From contig JAOZPP010000032.1 in the NCBI GenBank assembly GCA_029932675.1, positions 1-34,061 on the forward strand: a stretch of 34,061 nt of DNA, given 5' to 3'. This DNA is from a bacterium (GTDB lineage: Bacteria; SM23-81; DAOVCL01). A program made the position numbers and the translations under genes. The notes under the pieces were generated by a model. That model was not told the origin of the DNA. It did no database searches and saw nothing but the letters and a program-made list of their open reading frames with translations. This document shows, one piece after another, positions 8,921 through 16,267 of the stretch. Position 1 is the first letter of the stretch. Each line of letters starts with the position of its first letter.

Positions 8921-9988
8921 CTACTGGACTATGATAAGCTTATCATCCAGGTATATTTCTGTATTTAAAGTAACAAAATCTATATTAAGGGATGAGCTAT
9001 TTTTGCCTCCTAAGTACCTGTTTTCTCCAAGGGCTAAAAAAAATGCCCCTATAACATGTTCATCCAGTACCAGATCCCCTGTTGGCTGTGTTATTCCAGG
9101 ATTTAACCCAAACCCAATATGGCTAATCTTGTCTTTGTCTCCTGTTGCACCATTCATAATTCTTTGAAAAACATCTCCGTTCTGTTCTGCAGAATACCTT
9201 ATTAGCTTACCCTTACGAAATTCAAATGTAAGGTCTTCAAGTAATTGCCCCCGGAGGTATGCCCTTTCAAAGACAATTATTCCATTGGCACTTCCCTCAA
9301 CAGGTAAGATATAGATACACCCTGATGGCAGACTTTCCAAATAGTTGCCGGAATTTATATCTTCCTCATCAATAATTCCATCCAGAAGTTTTGCCTCTCT
9401 CCCCTGAATACTCATAGTAATATCTGTGCCACTTGTGGTTTTTACTTGGAGGTTATCACCATTATTAAAAAGCTTTAATATTTTTTCTCCTTTTGCCCTT
9501 AAGTTCCAGTAATCAATGTTTAATGCATCAAGAAGAATTTTCTTATATCTCCCAAATTCAATACCATAGAATGCTGACCTCTCTTTAGTTGGATAAACTA
9601 CCTGAACATTTGGAATCTGTTTTCTATCCTCTTCCTCTTCTAAGGCTCTATATGCAGCCCGAAACAGTTTCAATTTGCCAGATGGAACCTTAAATGTTTT
9701 CTGAGGATCTCTGCTGATGATGTTTATTATCTTATCCTTCCTTTCAGTCAATTCTTTTAAAACATATGGGGTACGTCTTAGATATTTATCTGGCACGTAT
9801 TTACATTTGTTTTCTATGTATCCATCAGAAAAGACATTTATAAAAGGAAACCCACCTGCCACCTCAACTTCAACGGCTAATATTTCCATGAAATCTATCA
9901 CATTCTTATCCCCCCGGATTTCAACTACTTCATTTCCGGATACATTCAAAGTTTGATGCACCACTTTTTCAGCAATCTCTTTGTCCAT
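8921..9988 (-). CDS. M29-family aminopeptidase-like protein, metal ligands altered
   Basis: About 355-aa homologue of the M29 (AmpS/AmpT, leucyl aminopeptidase II) family. The blocks GNYLESLPSGCIYILPVEGSANG, GFGLNPG and LALGEN...GGKNSSS are in family order, and the first Glu ligand (VEGSANG) is present. Three positions that normally bind the two metals look changed: Glu before GIGxNPG is His (ISHIGFG), His in HIALG is Phe (FFLALG), and His in SSIHWD is Asn (SSLNID); the last Asp is kept. Activity is therefore doubtful. ATG at 9988 was chosen (AAGGGG 9 nt upstream); a TTG two codons earlier is possible. The gene is A/T-richer than its neighbours. Confidence 0.82.
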   Translation of the reverse strand: MDKEIAEKVVHQTLNVSGNEVVEIRGDKNVIDFMEILAVEVEVAGGFPFINVFSDGYIENKCKYVPDKYLRRTPYVLKELTERKDKIINIISRDPQKTFKVPSGKLKLFRAAYRALEEEEDRKQIPNVQVVYPTKERSAFYGIEFGRYKKILLDALNIDYWNLRAKGEKILKLFNNGDNLQVKTTSGTDITMSIQGREAKLLDGIIDEEDINSGNYLESLPSGCIYILPVEGSANGIIVFERAYLRGQLLEDLTFEFRKGKLIRYSAEQNGDVFQRIMNGATGDKDKISHIGFGLNPGITQPTGDLVLDEHVIGAFFLALGENRYLGGKNSSSLNIDFVTLNTEIYLDDKLIIVQ

Positions 9989-10113
9989 AATCAAGATCCC
10001 CTTAATGTAGAATTTCCCCTTGATAGGCGTTTTTAGGCTCTATTTTTTGATTCATGTCCTAGTATTTGGGGCACTTTAGAAAGACGGGGACTGAAGTTGT
10101 TACGGTTAAAATT

Positions 10114-10128
10114 TGGGAACACTTCCCA
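10114..10128. other. Short perfect hairpin before the M29-like gene
   Basis: TGGGAA-CAC-TTCCCA, followed on the plus strand by TATTTTTC, so it could act as a weak terminator for plus-strand transcription or as a leader hairpin on the minus strand. Confidence 0.4.
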
Positions 10129-10146
10129 TATTTTTCAATCTGGGAT

Positions 10147-10195
10147 AAAAAACACCCTCAACCGACATCATAGTAGCTATCAGTCAGATTGAGGG
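10147..10195 (-). terminator. Terminator/attenuator of the small transcript
   Basis: Minus strand: CCCTCAA (10195-10189) pairs with TTGAGGG (10161-10155). Nested inside are GAC/GTC and ATAG/CTAT pairs, and six T residues follow (10152-10147). It lies about 190 nt after the promoter at 10344-10372 and about 150 bp before the M29-like gene, so it would end a short transcript or attenuate that gene. Confidence 0.65.
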
Positions 10196-10268
10196 GGGGA
10201 AGCATATCTACCTGTAGGTAGAGAGGTCTGGATGCAGTTATCCGAAAGAGAGAGTGTGTGTATCTCAC
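10158..10268 (-). CDS. Possible 36-aa leader peptide
   Basis: GTG-started frame with AGGAG exactly 6 nt upstream (10275-10279). The peptide begins VRYTHSLFRITAS and ends TDSYYDVG, and its last codons lie within the terminator stem, the arrangement expected of an attenuation leader. No run of regulatory codons stands out (one Tyr-Tyr pair near the end). No homologue is known to me. Translation is unproven. Confidence 0.35.
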   Translation of the reverse strand: MRYTHSLFRITASRPLYLQVDMLPPLNLTDSYYDVG

Positions 10269-10343
10269 CTAAAACTCCTTTTCTCTTTATATGCTACAAC
10301 GGAGTCTTGAGGTATCGTCATCAATTCCCAAATTGACGAGGTT

Positions 10344-10372
10344 ATTATAGACGATGATGAAGGGTTTGTCAA
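10344..10372 (-). promoter_or_regulatory. Consensus sigma70-type promoter
   Basis: Minus strand TTGACA (10372-10367), 17-bp spacer, TATAAT (10349-10344): a perfect match to consensus. It begins 13 bp after repeat copy B ends. Transcription should start near 10337 and run towards the M29-like gene. Confidence 0.8.
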
Positions 10373-10384
10373 GTGTCGTTTGCG

Positions 10385-10580
10385 GAGGCCCACCAAATAA
10401 CCTCCTTGCCCTCTAAACAATCTCTCTTCTTCCGGCAACTGTTCTGTAAGCAACCCCTTATGCGCCTATCTGATAGCGTCTCGGTTTCCCCCCGTAGGGG
10501 CAATGATTAGTCCAAGAAAAAATAATATATCGTTGCCTCATAAAAGCTTACAAAAGGTGCCCTCTTGTTATTCACTATAC
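10385..10580 (-). repeat. Promoter-associated repeat family, copy B
   Basis: About 196 bp nearly identical over long runs to 8255-8453, for example GCAACCCCTTATGCG and CTGATAGCGTCTCGG. On the minus strand both copies share a reading frame (AP[TY]GGNRDAIR ... HKGLLTEQLPE), but copy B has TAG where A has TGG, so coding is unlikely now. It lies between the terminator of the surface-protein gene and the perfect promoter at 10344-10372. Confidence 0.75.
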
Positions 10581-10619
10581 AAAACCTCTGAGAAAATCAA
10601 GCTCTTTCTCACCACCCCC

Positions 10620-10655
10620 CAAAAAAAGGGGCTGCCGAAGGGGAACCTTCGGCAG
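10620..10655 (-). terminator. Rho-independent terminator of the surface-protein gene
   Basis: Perfect 10-bp stem CTGCCGAAGG/CCTTCGGCAG (10632-10655) with a 4-nt loop, followed on the minus strand by CCCC and seven T residues. It is 30 bp downstream of the stop codon. Confidence 0.8.
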
Positions 10656-10684
10656 TCTTTAAAGCAGGCTGGTTCACGTTCAAA

Positions 10685-13513
10685 CTACCGCATAAGTATC
10701 ATCTTCCTAGTCTTCGTCATCTCTGAGCTACCACCTTTAACTTCTAACCGGTAGAAATACACGCCGCTGGAGACCTCCTTGCCGTAATTATCCCTTCCAT
10801 CCCAGAGAACCCGATAGCTGCCCGCAGGTTGTCGCTCATCCACCAAGGTCTTCACCTCCTGGCCTAAGATGTTGTAGACCTTCAAGCTAACGGCCGACCG
10901 CTGACCACCGATTGCCGATAACTGATAATTTATTGTTGTATTTGAGTTGAACGGATTGGGATAGTTCTGGGACAAAGTAAGACATGCGGGCACCTCCCCC
11001 CCCCTATTAGACCCTTGAGCAACCCCCTCCCAGTCCCAGGTAACGATCTTGCTGTAGATGTCCCAACCCTTCCCCCTGCGCGCATCTTCCCAGACGAATA
11101 TGATGTGGTTGTTATTGGCGGCAACAGATGAATTCCTCTGATTGGGGTTAGGAACATCCAATACATCGTTAACTCGGTAATTCGAACCCCAAGGCCTCCA
11201 ATCCCAGTTGTACCGTTGCGCATATATGTCCCAGTCACCGCTTCGGTGGTCTCCCCAGCAGACGATAATGTTACATTGCTTGCTCATAGAAATTGAGGTT
11301 CCGGACCAACACCTGCTTGTTCCCGTAGTATCGCTCACCCGAAGATTTGAACCTATGGCCTCACCAGATGCGGTATAACGCTGAACGTATGGCTCAAACC
11401 TGTCTCCAACAGTCCGTTCTTCTAACCAACAAATCGTAAATCCCCCTAATGGCTCGGCAGATACTGAAGGGCAAGTCCTCCAGCACGGCTCATGATAATC
11501 ACTTACCCCAAAGTTGGAGCCTAAAGGATAACCAGTATAGCTAAACCGTTGGGCAATGATCGCCGAACAGGCACAATAGTAGCACCGGGAGTACCAGCCG
11601 ATGACAAAATTCCCGTTGTCCATTGCGTAGATTGAAGGGTGGCTATCGTAGCACAACCCTGGCCCTTCATTCACCACAAAATTATGTAACTGGGCCACGC
11701 CATTGGAATCATAGAGCTGGGCGTAGATATCTGTCCCCCAACCACCACCATACGGAACGCGCTCGTCTGTCCAGCAGATGATAAATCCGCCATTATGATA
11801 CATAGCTACAGAAGGGTTAAATTGGCCACTGGTGTCCGAATTGTCGTTTACTATAAAATTGACCCCAAGGGGCTCCCCGGAAGAGTTATAGCGTTGCGCA
11901 TAGATGTCGCTATTCCCATTCCGTTCATCTTGCCAACAAATGACAAAATCTCCATTACCGTCCATTGAAATGGAGGGATGCAGTTGATCCTCAGTGCCGG
12001 TGTCATCATTCACTCTAAAGTTCGCTCCCATTGCTTCCCCCTCGGGATCGAATAGCTGAGCATAGATATCCAAATTCCCCCGGCGCCCATCCGTCCAGCA
12101 AACCACGAAGTTTCCGGAATCGTCAATTGCCACTGAAGGGTATAGTTCATCCGCAGTTCCCTCATCATCATTTACCAGAAAATTTCCACCCTTCATTTCC
12201 CCTCCATAATTCAATCGTTGAGCATAGATATCTTGATTGTGCTCTCCGTTACGACCATCGGTCCAGCAGACAATCCATTCCCCACCGGTCATAGATACTG
12301 AGGGACCCTCCTGATCGGTGAACCCTTGGTCGTTATTGACCTTGAAGTTTCCCCCGGAGGCATCTCCGTCGGGATTATAAAGCTGGGCATAAATGTCCCA
12401 GTTACTATTCCGCTTATCCTGCCAACAGATGATGAAGCTCCCGAAGTCCCCAATCGAAACCACAGGCCCCCATTGCTCACCACCCTCCTCATCCTCATTG
12501 ACCCTGAAGTTGTGGCCTATTGCATTTCCGTTTGGGTCATATCGTTGAGCATAAATGTCTGTATCCCCATTACGCTTATCCTCCCAGCATACCACAAAAG
12601 CTCCACTGGTGTCTATCGCAATTGAAGGCGAGGGATGTTGATAATAGGTTGAACTTCCCTCGTTGACCTTAAAACTGGGGCCCAAAGGAACGCCTGCAGA
12701 ACTGTATTGCCGAGCATAGATGTCCCAATTTGAATCACCCATATGTTCCCAACAGATGACAAAGTCCCCTTCGGCGTTGGCGCTCACGGAAGGTGCATCT
12801 TCCCTCCGCTCTTCTTCATCATCATTCACTCGGAAATTGCCACCCATTGCTTGTCCGGATGAATTATAGCGCTGAGCATAGATGTCATCATTGTACTCCA
12901 GGCTATAATCCGTCCAACAGATGACAAATCCACCTGATGCATCCATCGATACCGAAGGGGGATACTCCTGATAGGCTGTACCCTCGCCATTGTTTACCTT
13001 GAAATTTACCCCAAGGGGCTCACCGGAAGAGTTATACCTTTGGGCATATACATCAGGGTTTCCATAGTGGTTGCGGTGATCAAACCAGCAGATGACAAAA
13101 TTTCCGCTGGAGTCTATAGCTATCGCAGGCCTTTCCTGGGCATTGGCACCTTTATCGTCGTTTACCCTAAAGCCTTTTCCAATTGCTTCACCTGAAGAAT
13201 CATATCTCTGAGCGTAGATCTCTGGTTCACCATTTCGATAGTCCTCCCAACATACAACGAAATTTCCCCTATTTCTACCAGCAACAGCAGAGTGCTTCTG
13301 ACAACATCCACCAGTAACATCGTCATTAACCAGGAAATCATTTCTGACAACACCCGTAAACTGATTTCTCCTCTTCAATTTCGGTTTTGACTTCTGGGGC
13401 ACACTTAGGTCACCTCGCGAGCTCAAGTGAGACACCCCCTGGGCAAAGCTTGAGCTCAGCCCTCCCAAAGAGAACAAAGACGCAAACAAAAACACCAAAC
13501 TTATCTTCCGCAT
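10685..13513 (-). CDS. Secreted repeat protein with C-terminal sorting domain
   Basis: 942 aa. Signal peptide at residues 1-25 (hydrophobic core, ending SSSFAQG). The body is about 14 tandem repeats of roughly 55 residues, each with a core like FVICWxDxRNGxxDIYAQRYNSSG followed by GxNFxVNDD; most carry one Cys before Trp. A fold of two seven-bladed beta-propellers would fit 14 units but is inference. The last 80 residues form a Por/FlgD-like sorting domain (NYPNPFN, VYNILGQEVKTL, GVYFYRLE, RKMILMR), used for surface display or secretion in FCB-type bacteria. Ribosome site GAGGGG lies before the ATG; a TTGACA promoter (13701-13729) and strong terminator bracket it as a single-gene unit. Function and ligand are unknown. 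Confidence 0.9.
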   Translation of the reverse strand: MRKISLVFLFASLFSLGGLSSSFAQGVSHLSSRGDLSVPQKSKPKLKRRNQFTGVVRNDFLVNDDVTGGCCQKHSAVAGRNRGNFVVCWEDYRNGEPEIYAQRYDSSGEAIGKGFRVNDDKGANAQERPAIAIDSSGNFVICWFDHRNHYGNPDVYAQRYNSSGEPLGVNFKVNNGEGTAYQEYPPSVSMDASGGFVICWTDYSLEYNDDIYAQRYNSSGQAMGGNFRVNDDEEERREDAPSVSANAEGDFVICWEHMGDSNWDIYARQYSSAGVPLGPSFKVNEGSSTYYQHPSPSIAIDTSGAFVVCWEDKRNGDTDIYAQRYDPNGNAIGHNFRVNEDEEGGEQWGPVVSIGDFGSFIICWQDKRNSNWDIYAQLYNPDGDASGGNFKVNNDQGFTDQEGPSVSMTGGEWIVCWTDGRNGEHNQDIYAQRLNYGGEMKGGNFLVNDDEGTADELYPSVAIDDSGNFVVCWTDGRRGNLDIYAQLFDPEGEAMGANFRVNDDTGTEDQLHPSISMDGNGDFVICWQDERNGNSDIYAQRYNSSGEPLGVNFIVNDNSDTSGQFNPSVAMYHNGGFIICWTDERVPYGGGWGTDIYAQLYDSNGVAQLHNFVVNEGPGLCYDSHPSIYAMDNGNFVIGWYSRCYYCACSAIIAQRFSYTGYPLGSNFGVSDYHEPCWRTCPSVSAEPLGGFTICWLEERTVGDRFEPYVQRYTASGEAIGSNLRVSDTTGTSRCWSGTSISMSKQCNIIVCWGDHRSGDWDIYAQRYNWDWRPWGSNYRVNDVLDVPNPNQRNSSVAANNNHIIFVWEDARRGKGWDIYSKIVTWDWEGVAQGSNRGGEVPACLTLSQNYPNPFNSNTTINYQLSAIGGQRSAVSLKVYNILGQEVKTLVDERQPAGSYRVLWDGRDNYGKEVSSGVYFYRLEVKGGSSEMTKTRKMILMR

Positions 13514-13700
13514 CTTTCTCCCCTCCTCAGAGGTTAAAGGCTACCTCTTAAGGCAAAATCTTGAGATAGCCATATCATTTACTGGAGAACTTAGTTGCAC
13601 TTTAATCATTCCCTTTACAAAAGCACACGCTGAGAAAAGAAGAAAACCTTCCCCTCTTTCGTAAGGGGCACTACCAACGATTGGACCCACCTAATTCCCA

Positions 13701-13729
13701 ATATACAGGAAACTGGCCTGCTTGTCAAG
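13701..13729 (-). promoter_or_regulatory. Sigma70-type promoter of the surface-protein gene
   Basis: Minus strand TTGACA (13729-13724), 17-bp spacer, TATATT (13706-13701). The predicted leader is about 180 nt and contains an AGAGGT/ACCTCT hairpin close to the ribosome site. Confidence 0.72.
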
Positions 13730-13767
13730 ATATTTATGTTTGAGAGGGAAAGGAACACTTTTTGTAT

Positions 13768-13920
13768 GTTCTTTTGTTACAACATATTAAATTTATTTAG
13801 CCCGTTTGAATCTCGAGCCTTTCCAGGGCACTAAACGGCTCGATCCCCCCAATAGCTCCACCCGGAATAGAGGTCTACCAACAACCTCAACCATCTCTCC
13901 TTTACAGATAATTGCTCCCT
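13768..13920 (-). repeat. Promoter-associated repeat family, copy C (diverged)
   Basis: Aligns with 8148-8290 with gaps; shared pieces include GAATCTC followed by a pyrimidine/GC-rich segment, CACTAA(A/G)CG, and a TTTGTTA(C/T)..CATATTA end. It lies about 40 bp upstream of the surface-gene promoter. Within it, GAGCC pairs with GGCTC and GCCGTTT with AAACGGGC on the minus strand, so an RNA or DNA fold is possible. The stretch 13921-14020 holds nothing else I can identify. Confidence 0.5.
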
Positions 13921-14331
13921 ACCTTTAACCTTCTAACCCTTCCCTAATTTGGCTCCCCAATGGGTTCTCAACTCTTCTGGTGGTGGGGTGAGATATACAG
14001 TTGAAGGAAAATTTTTTATATCATTCAAACTCTCCTCTCTGGGGGCAGTGGCGCAGATAATCAATTATCTCCTTTAGGCTACCCGTGGCCAAGGCTACAC
14101 AGGTGTCCGCCCCTCCATAGTATAATCGTAACTGGTCACCTTTCAATGTCCAACCGCAGGAGAAGACCACATCATCTACATCCCCCTGGCGCTCATAGAG
14201 CTCCTCTGGGCTGAAGATCCATTCGTCAGCCCGCCGAATGACCTGGGTGGGATCCTCCAGGTCTAAGAGGGCCAGACCCAGGCGGTAGATCACCCCGCTT
14301 ACCGTCTTCTTCACCCCATGGTAGAGAATTA

Positions 14332-14490
14332 TTACTCAGGCCACTAAGGAGATTACATGTCATTGCGAGCGCAACGAGAATCTCAAAATACCGAATACCT
14401 GCTTAGAACTGTGGATTGCTTCGTCGCTATGCTCCTCGCAATGACACTTAAAATGGTAGCAATATGCAAACTATAATGTGACCTGAGTAA
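14332..14490. mobile_element. 159-bp MITE with TA target-site duplication
   Basis: Terminal inverted repeats of 13 bp, TTACTCAGGCCAC (14332-14344) and its complement at 14478-14490 (12 of 13 match). It is flanked by TA on both sides (14330-14331 and 14491-14492). No coding capacity. TA duplication and short terminal repeats point to mobilisation by an IS630/Tc1-mariner-type transposase, not present here. It interrupts the GH130 gene. Confidence 0.88.
14358..14446. repeat. Inner palindromic repeat within the MITE
   Basis: Perfect 12-bp inverted ends TGTCATTGCGAG (14358-14369) and CTCGCAATGACA (14435-14446). The CATTGCGAG...GAAGCAATC pattern resembles intergenic palindromes found in many uncultured bacteria (from memory, not searched). 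It may be the core of the element or a second element nested in the first. Confidence 0.65.
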
Positions 14491-15142
14491 TAACCAACCC
14501 TCTGGGGTGCGTAGGGGAGGAGGAGAAAGGCCAATCCTGTTAGCATCCCACCATCCCCCCCGGCGGGCCCGAATTAGGATTTGATGGTCACCCCAATGTT
14601 TGAGGTCAGGAGAGAAAGAGATCCAAATGTGTTTACCAACATCGGATGGCGTTGGGGTGGGCCGATGTATCATTGCCCAGCGGTTGCCGAACCTCACCGG
14701 GAAGAGGGCTGCATCTTTGTTCTCCGGAGGCAACACGGCCCTGATCCTTTTAAAGGACCGAAAATCCTTTGTCCTGGCCAAGGAAACCAGAGGACCGAAA
14801 TCGGAATAGGCTATGTAAGAGATGACCCATTCCCCCAATTCGCTTAGGTAGCTGATCCGCGGATCTTCTACTCCCCAAGCCTCTTCCGGGCAATTAGCTG
14901 GATCAGGCGGAAAGGTTGGGATGGGCTCTATCTGCCAGTTCTCTATTCCATCCGCACTACGGGCTATGGTCAGGTGGGAGATGCCTCGCCGGTCTTCCAC
15001 CCTCACCATCAATAGGGTCTGGTCATCAACAAAGGTTGCCCCAGCGTTAAAGACAGCATTGGCTGGATAAGGCCACTGCTTCACGGTGAGGATAGGGTTC
15101 TGGGGATGACGAAGGAAGAGCTCCTTAATCATCTGGTTCCTC

Positions 15143-16093
15143 CTACTGACCCTGTGGCTTAGGGTTGTGCTTCAAGAAGTGCAATATCTGGTCCAGATGG
15201 CCAATGGCCAAACCGACGACCTTGTCGGCGATGCCATAGTAGAGCCTCAGTTCCCCGCTCGCTTTGTCCAGGATGGCCCCTGTGGGGAAGGTGACTCCAG
15301 GAACATCTCCGAAGAATTCATATCTCTTCTGGGGACCAAAAACCCAAGGGTTCGCCCTATAGATTATCTTCCAAGGTTCATCCAGGTCAAAGAGAGCCAA
15401 ACCCACCCTATAGAGGCTACCCGAAGCGGTGATCCGAACCCCGTGGTAGATAATCAACCACCCCTCTGGGGTCTCAATGGGGGGGGGGCCCAGGCCCACC
15501 CGATGGCAATCCCAGTGGCCGGGCCTCACCGGGAGCAATACCCTATGCTTTCCCCAGAATTTCAGATCAGGAGAAAAGGCGATCCAAATATCAGCTTCTC
15601 CTCGGATAACAGGCCGATGGATGAGGGCAAACCGCCCTCCAAACCGACGGGGGAAGAGCGCGGCATCTTTATCTTCCGGGGGCAGCAATGCACCCATCCG
15701 AAGAAAGGAGTGAAAATCTTCCGTCATCGCTAAGGAGATCACCGGCCCACTCTTAGAGAAGGACACATAGGTGATGGCATACTTCCCAAATTCCTCCAAC
15801 CAGACAATGCGGGGATCCTCAACTCCCCATTGTTCCTCATCATAAGCCGGGTCTGGCATAAGGGAGGACTTTGGATCAACCCTCCAGTCGGTCTTGCCAT
15901 CCTTGCTCCTCGCTACTGTGAGATGAGAGAAACCCTGCAGGTCCTCCACCCTCACCAGGAGGAGGGTCTCTCCATTTAACTCTAAGGCCCCAGGGTTAAA
16001 GACCGCGTTTGCATTATAAGGCCACATCTCTGGGGAAAGGATGGGATTTCCCTCCCACCTTTGAAACAGTTCATTCGGACCAAAGGGAACCAT
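15143..16093 (-). CDS. GH130 family glycoside phosphorylase
   Basis: 316-aa five-bladed-propeller enzyme of family GH130, which phosphorolyses beta-1,2- or beta-1,4-linked mannosides to mannose 1-phosphate. Family blocks: NPILSPEMWPYNANAVFNPG near the N-terminus, RVEDLQGFSHLTVARS, the catalytic-acid motif GVEDPR (Asp93), KDAALFPRR and EGWLIIYHGV. No signal peptide, so it acts in the cytoplasm. AGGAGG lies 11 nt before the ATG. It is the first gene of a tandem pair with the MITE-broken copy, and a phosphohexomutase gene lies upstream on the same strand, which could use its product. The linkage and partner sugar cannot be told. Confidence 0.92.
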   Translation of the reverse strand: MVPFGPNELFQRWEGNPILSPEMWPYNANAVFNPGALELNGETLLLVRVEDLQGFSHLTVARSKDGKTDWRVDPKSSLMPDPAYDEEQWGVEDPRIVWLEEFGKYAITYVSFSKSGPVISLAMTEDFHSFLRMGALLPPEDKDAALFPRRFGGRFALIHRPVIRGEADIWIAFSPDLKFWGKHRVLLPVRPGHWDCHRVGLGPPPIETPEGWLIIYHGVRITASGSLYRVGLALFDLDEPWKIIYRANPWVFGPQKRYEFFGDVPGVTFPTGAILDKASGELRLYYGIADKVVGLAIGHLDQILHFLKHNPKPQGQ

Positions 16094-16219
16094 TTTACCA
16101 ATAACCTCCTGATTTTACATCTCATAAAACAATTTGGATATGGTTCAACTGAAGAATTCCCAACAGATGGCCATAGGTATCAGAAGTGGAATTCTTTGCA
16201 ACGATAACCAAGTCCCCTA

Positions 16220-16248
16220 ACTATACTCATTGACGGGGCAAAAATCAA
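16220..16248 (-). promoter_or_regulatory. Likely promoter of the GH130 pair
   Basis: Minus strand TTGATT (16248-16243), 17-bp spacer, TATAGT (16225-16220); leader of about 120 nt. Weaker match than the other promoters listed. Confidence 0.45.
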
Positions 16249-16267
16249 GGTCAAAGGTAGAGGCTGA

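Larger units (their letters stand above)
10147..10337 (-). ncRNA. Predicted small transcript or leader RNA
   Basis: Inferred from a consensus promoter (10344-10372) and a Rho-independent terminator (10147-10195) about 190 nt apart with no long gene between. No known RNA family was recognised. It holds a 36-codon open frame (10158-10268), so it may be a leader for the downstream M29-like gene instead of an independent small RNA. Confidence 0.45.
14021..15132 (-). pseudogene. GH130 phosphorylase gene split by a MITE
   Basis: Second copy of the GH130 gene, 10 bp downstream of the intact one. The N-terminal three quarters (NPILTVKQWPYPANAVFN, GVEDPRIS, KDAALFP) are intact to TPEGWL; then comes a 159-bp element, after which the frame resumes with YHGV and YRLGLALLDLEDP to the normal end. 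Removing the element and one TA leaves 951 bp, exactly the length of the neighbour. As it stands the gene would make a 249-aa product with a foreign tail ending SRYSVF, lacking the last beta-propeller blade. AGGAGG precedes the ATG. The two copies clearly differ, so the duplication is much older than the insertion. Confidence 0.92.

Noticed and set aside
10265-10453. 62-codon minus-strand frame (MLTEQLPEEERLF...) crossing repeat copy B
   Set aside because: It runs straight through a perfect promoter, loses similarity to copy A after about 20 codons, and upstream in-frame sequence has a stop where A has Trp. More likely non-coding or decayed.
10685-13513. Reading the surface-protein repeats as a CRISPR or DNA tandem array
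   Set aside because: The units repeat at the protein level with diverged DNA and an unbroken frame; there are no spacers.
14383-14480. The foreign C-terminal tail of the 249-aa GH130 product as a functional extension
   Set aside because: It is encoded by the MITE (SVIARSIATKQ is translated palindrome), so it is a by-product of the insertion.
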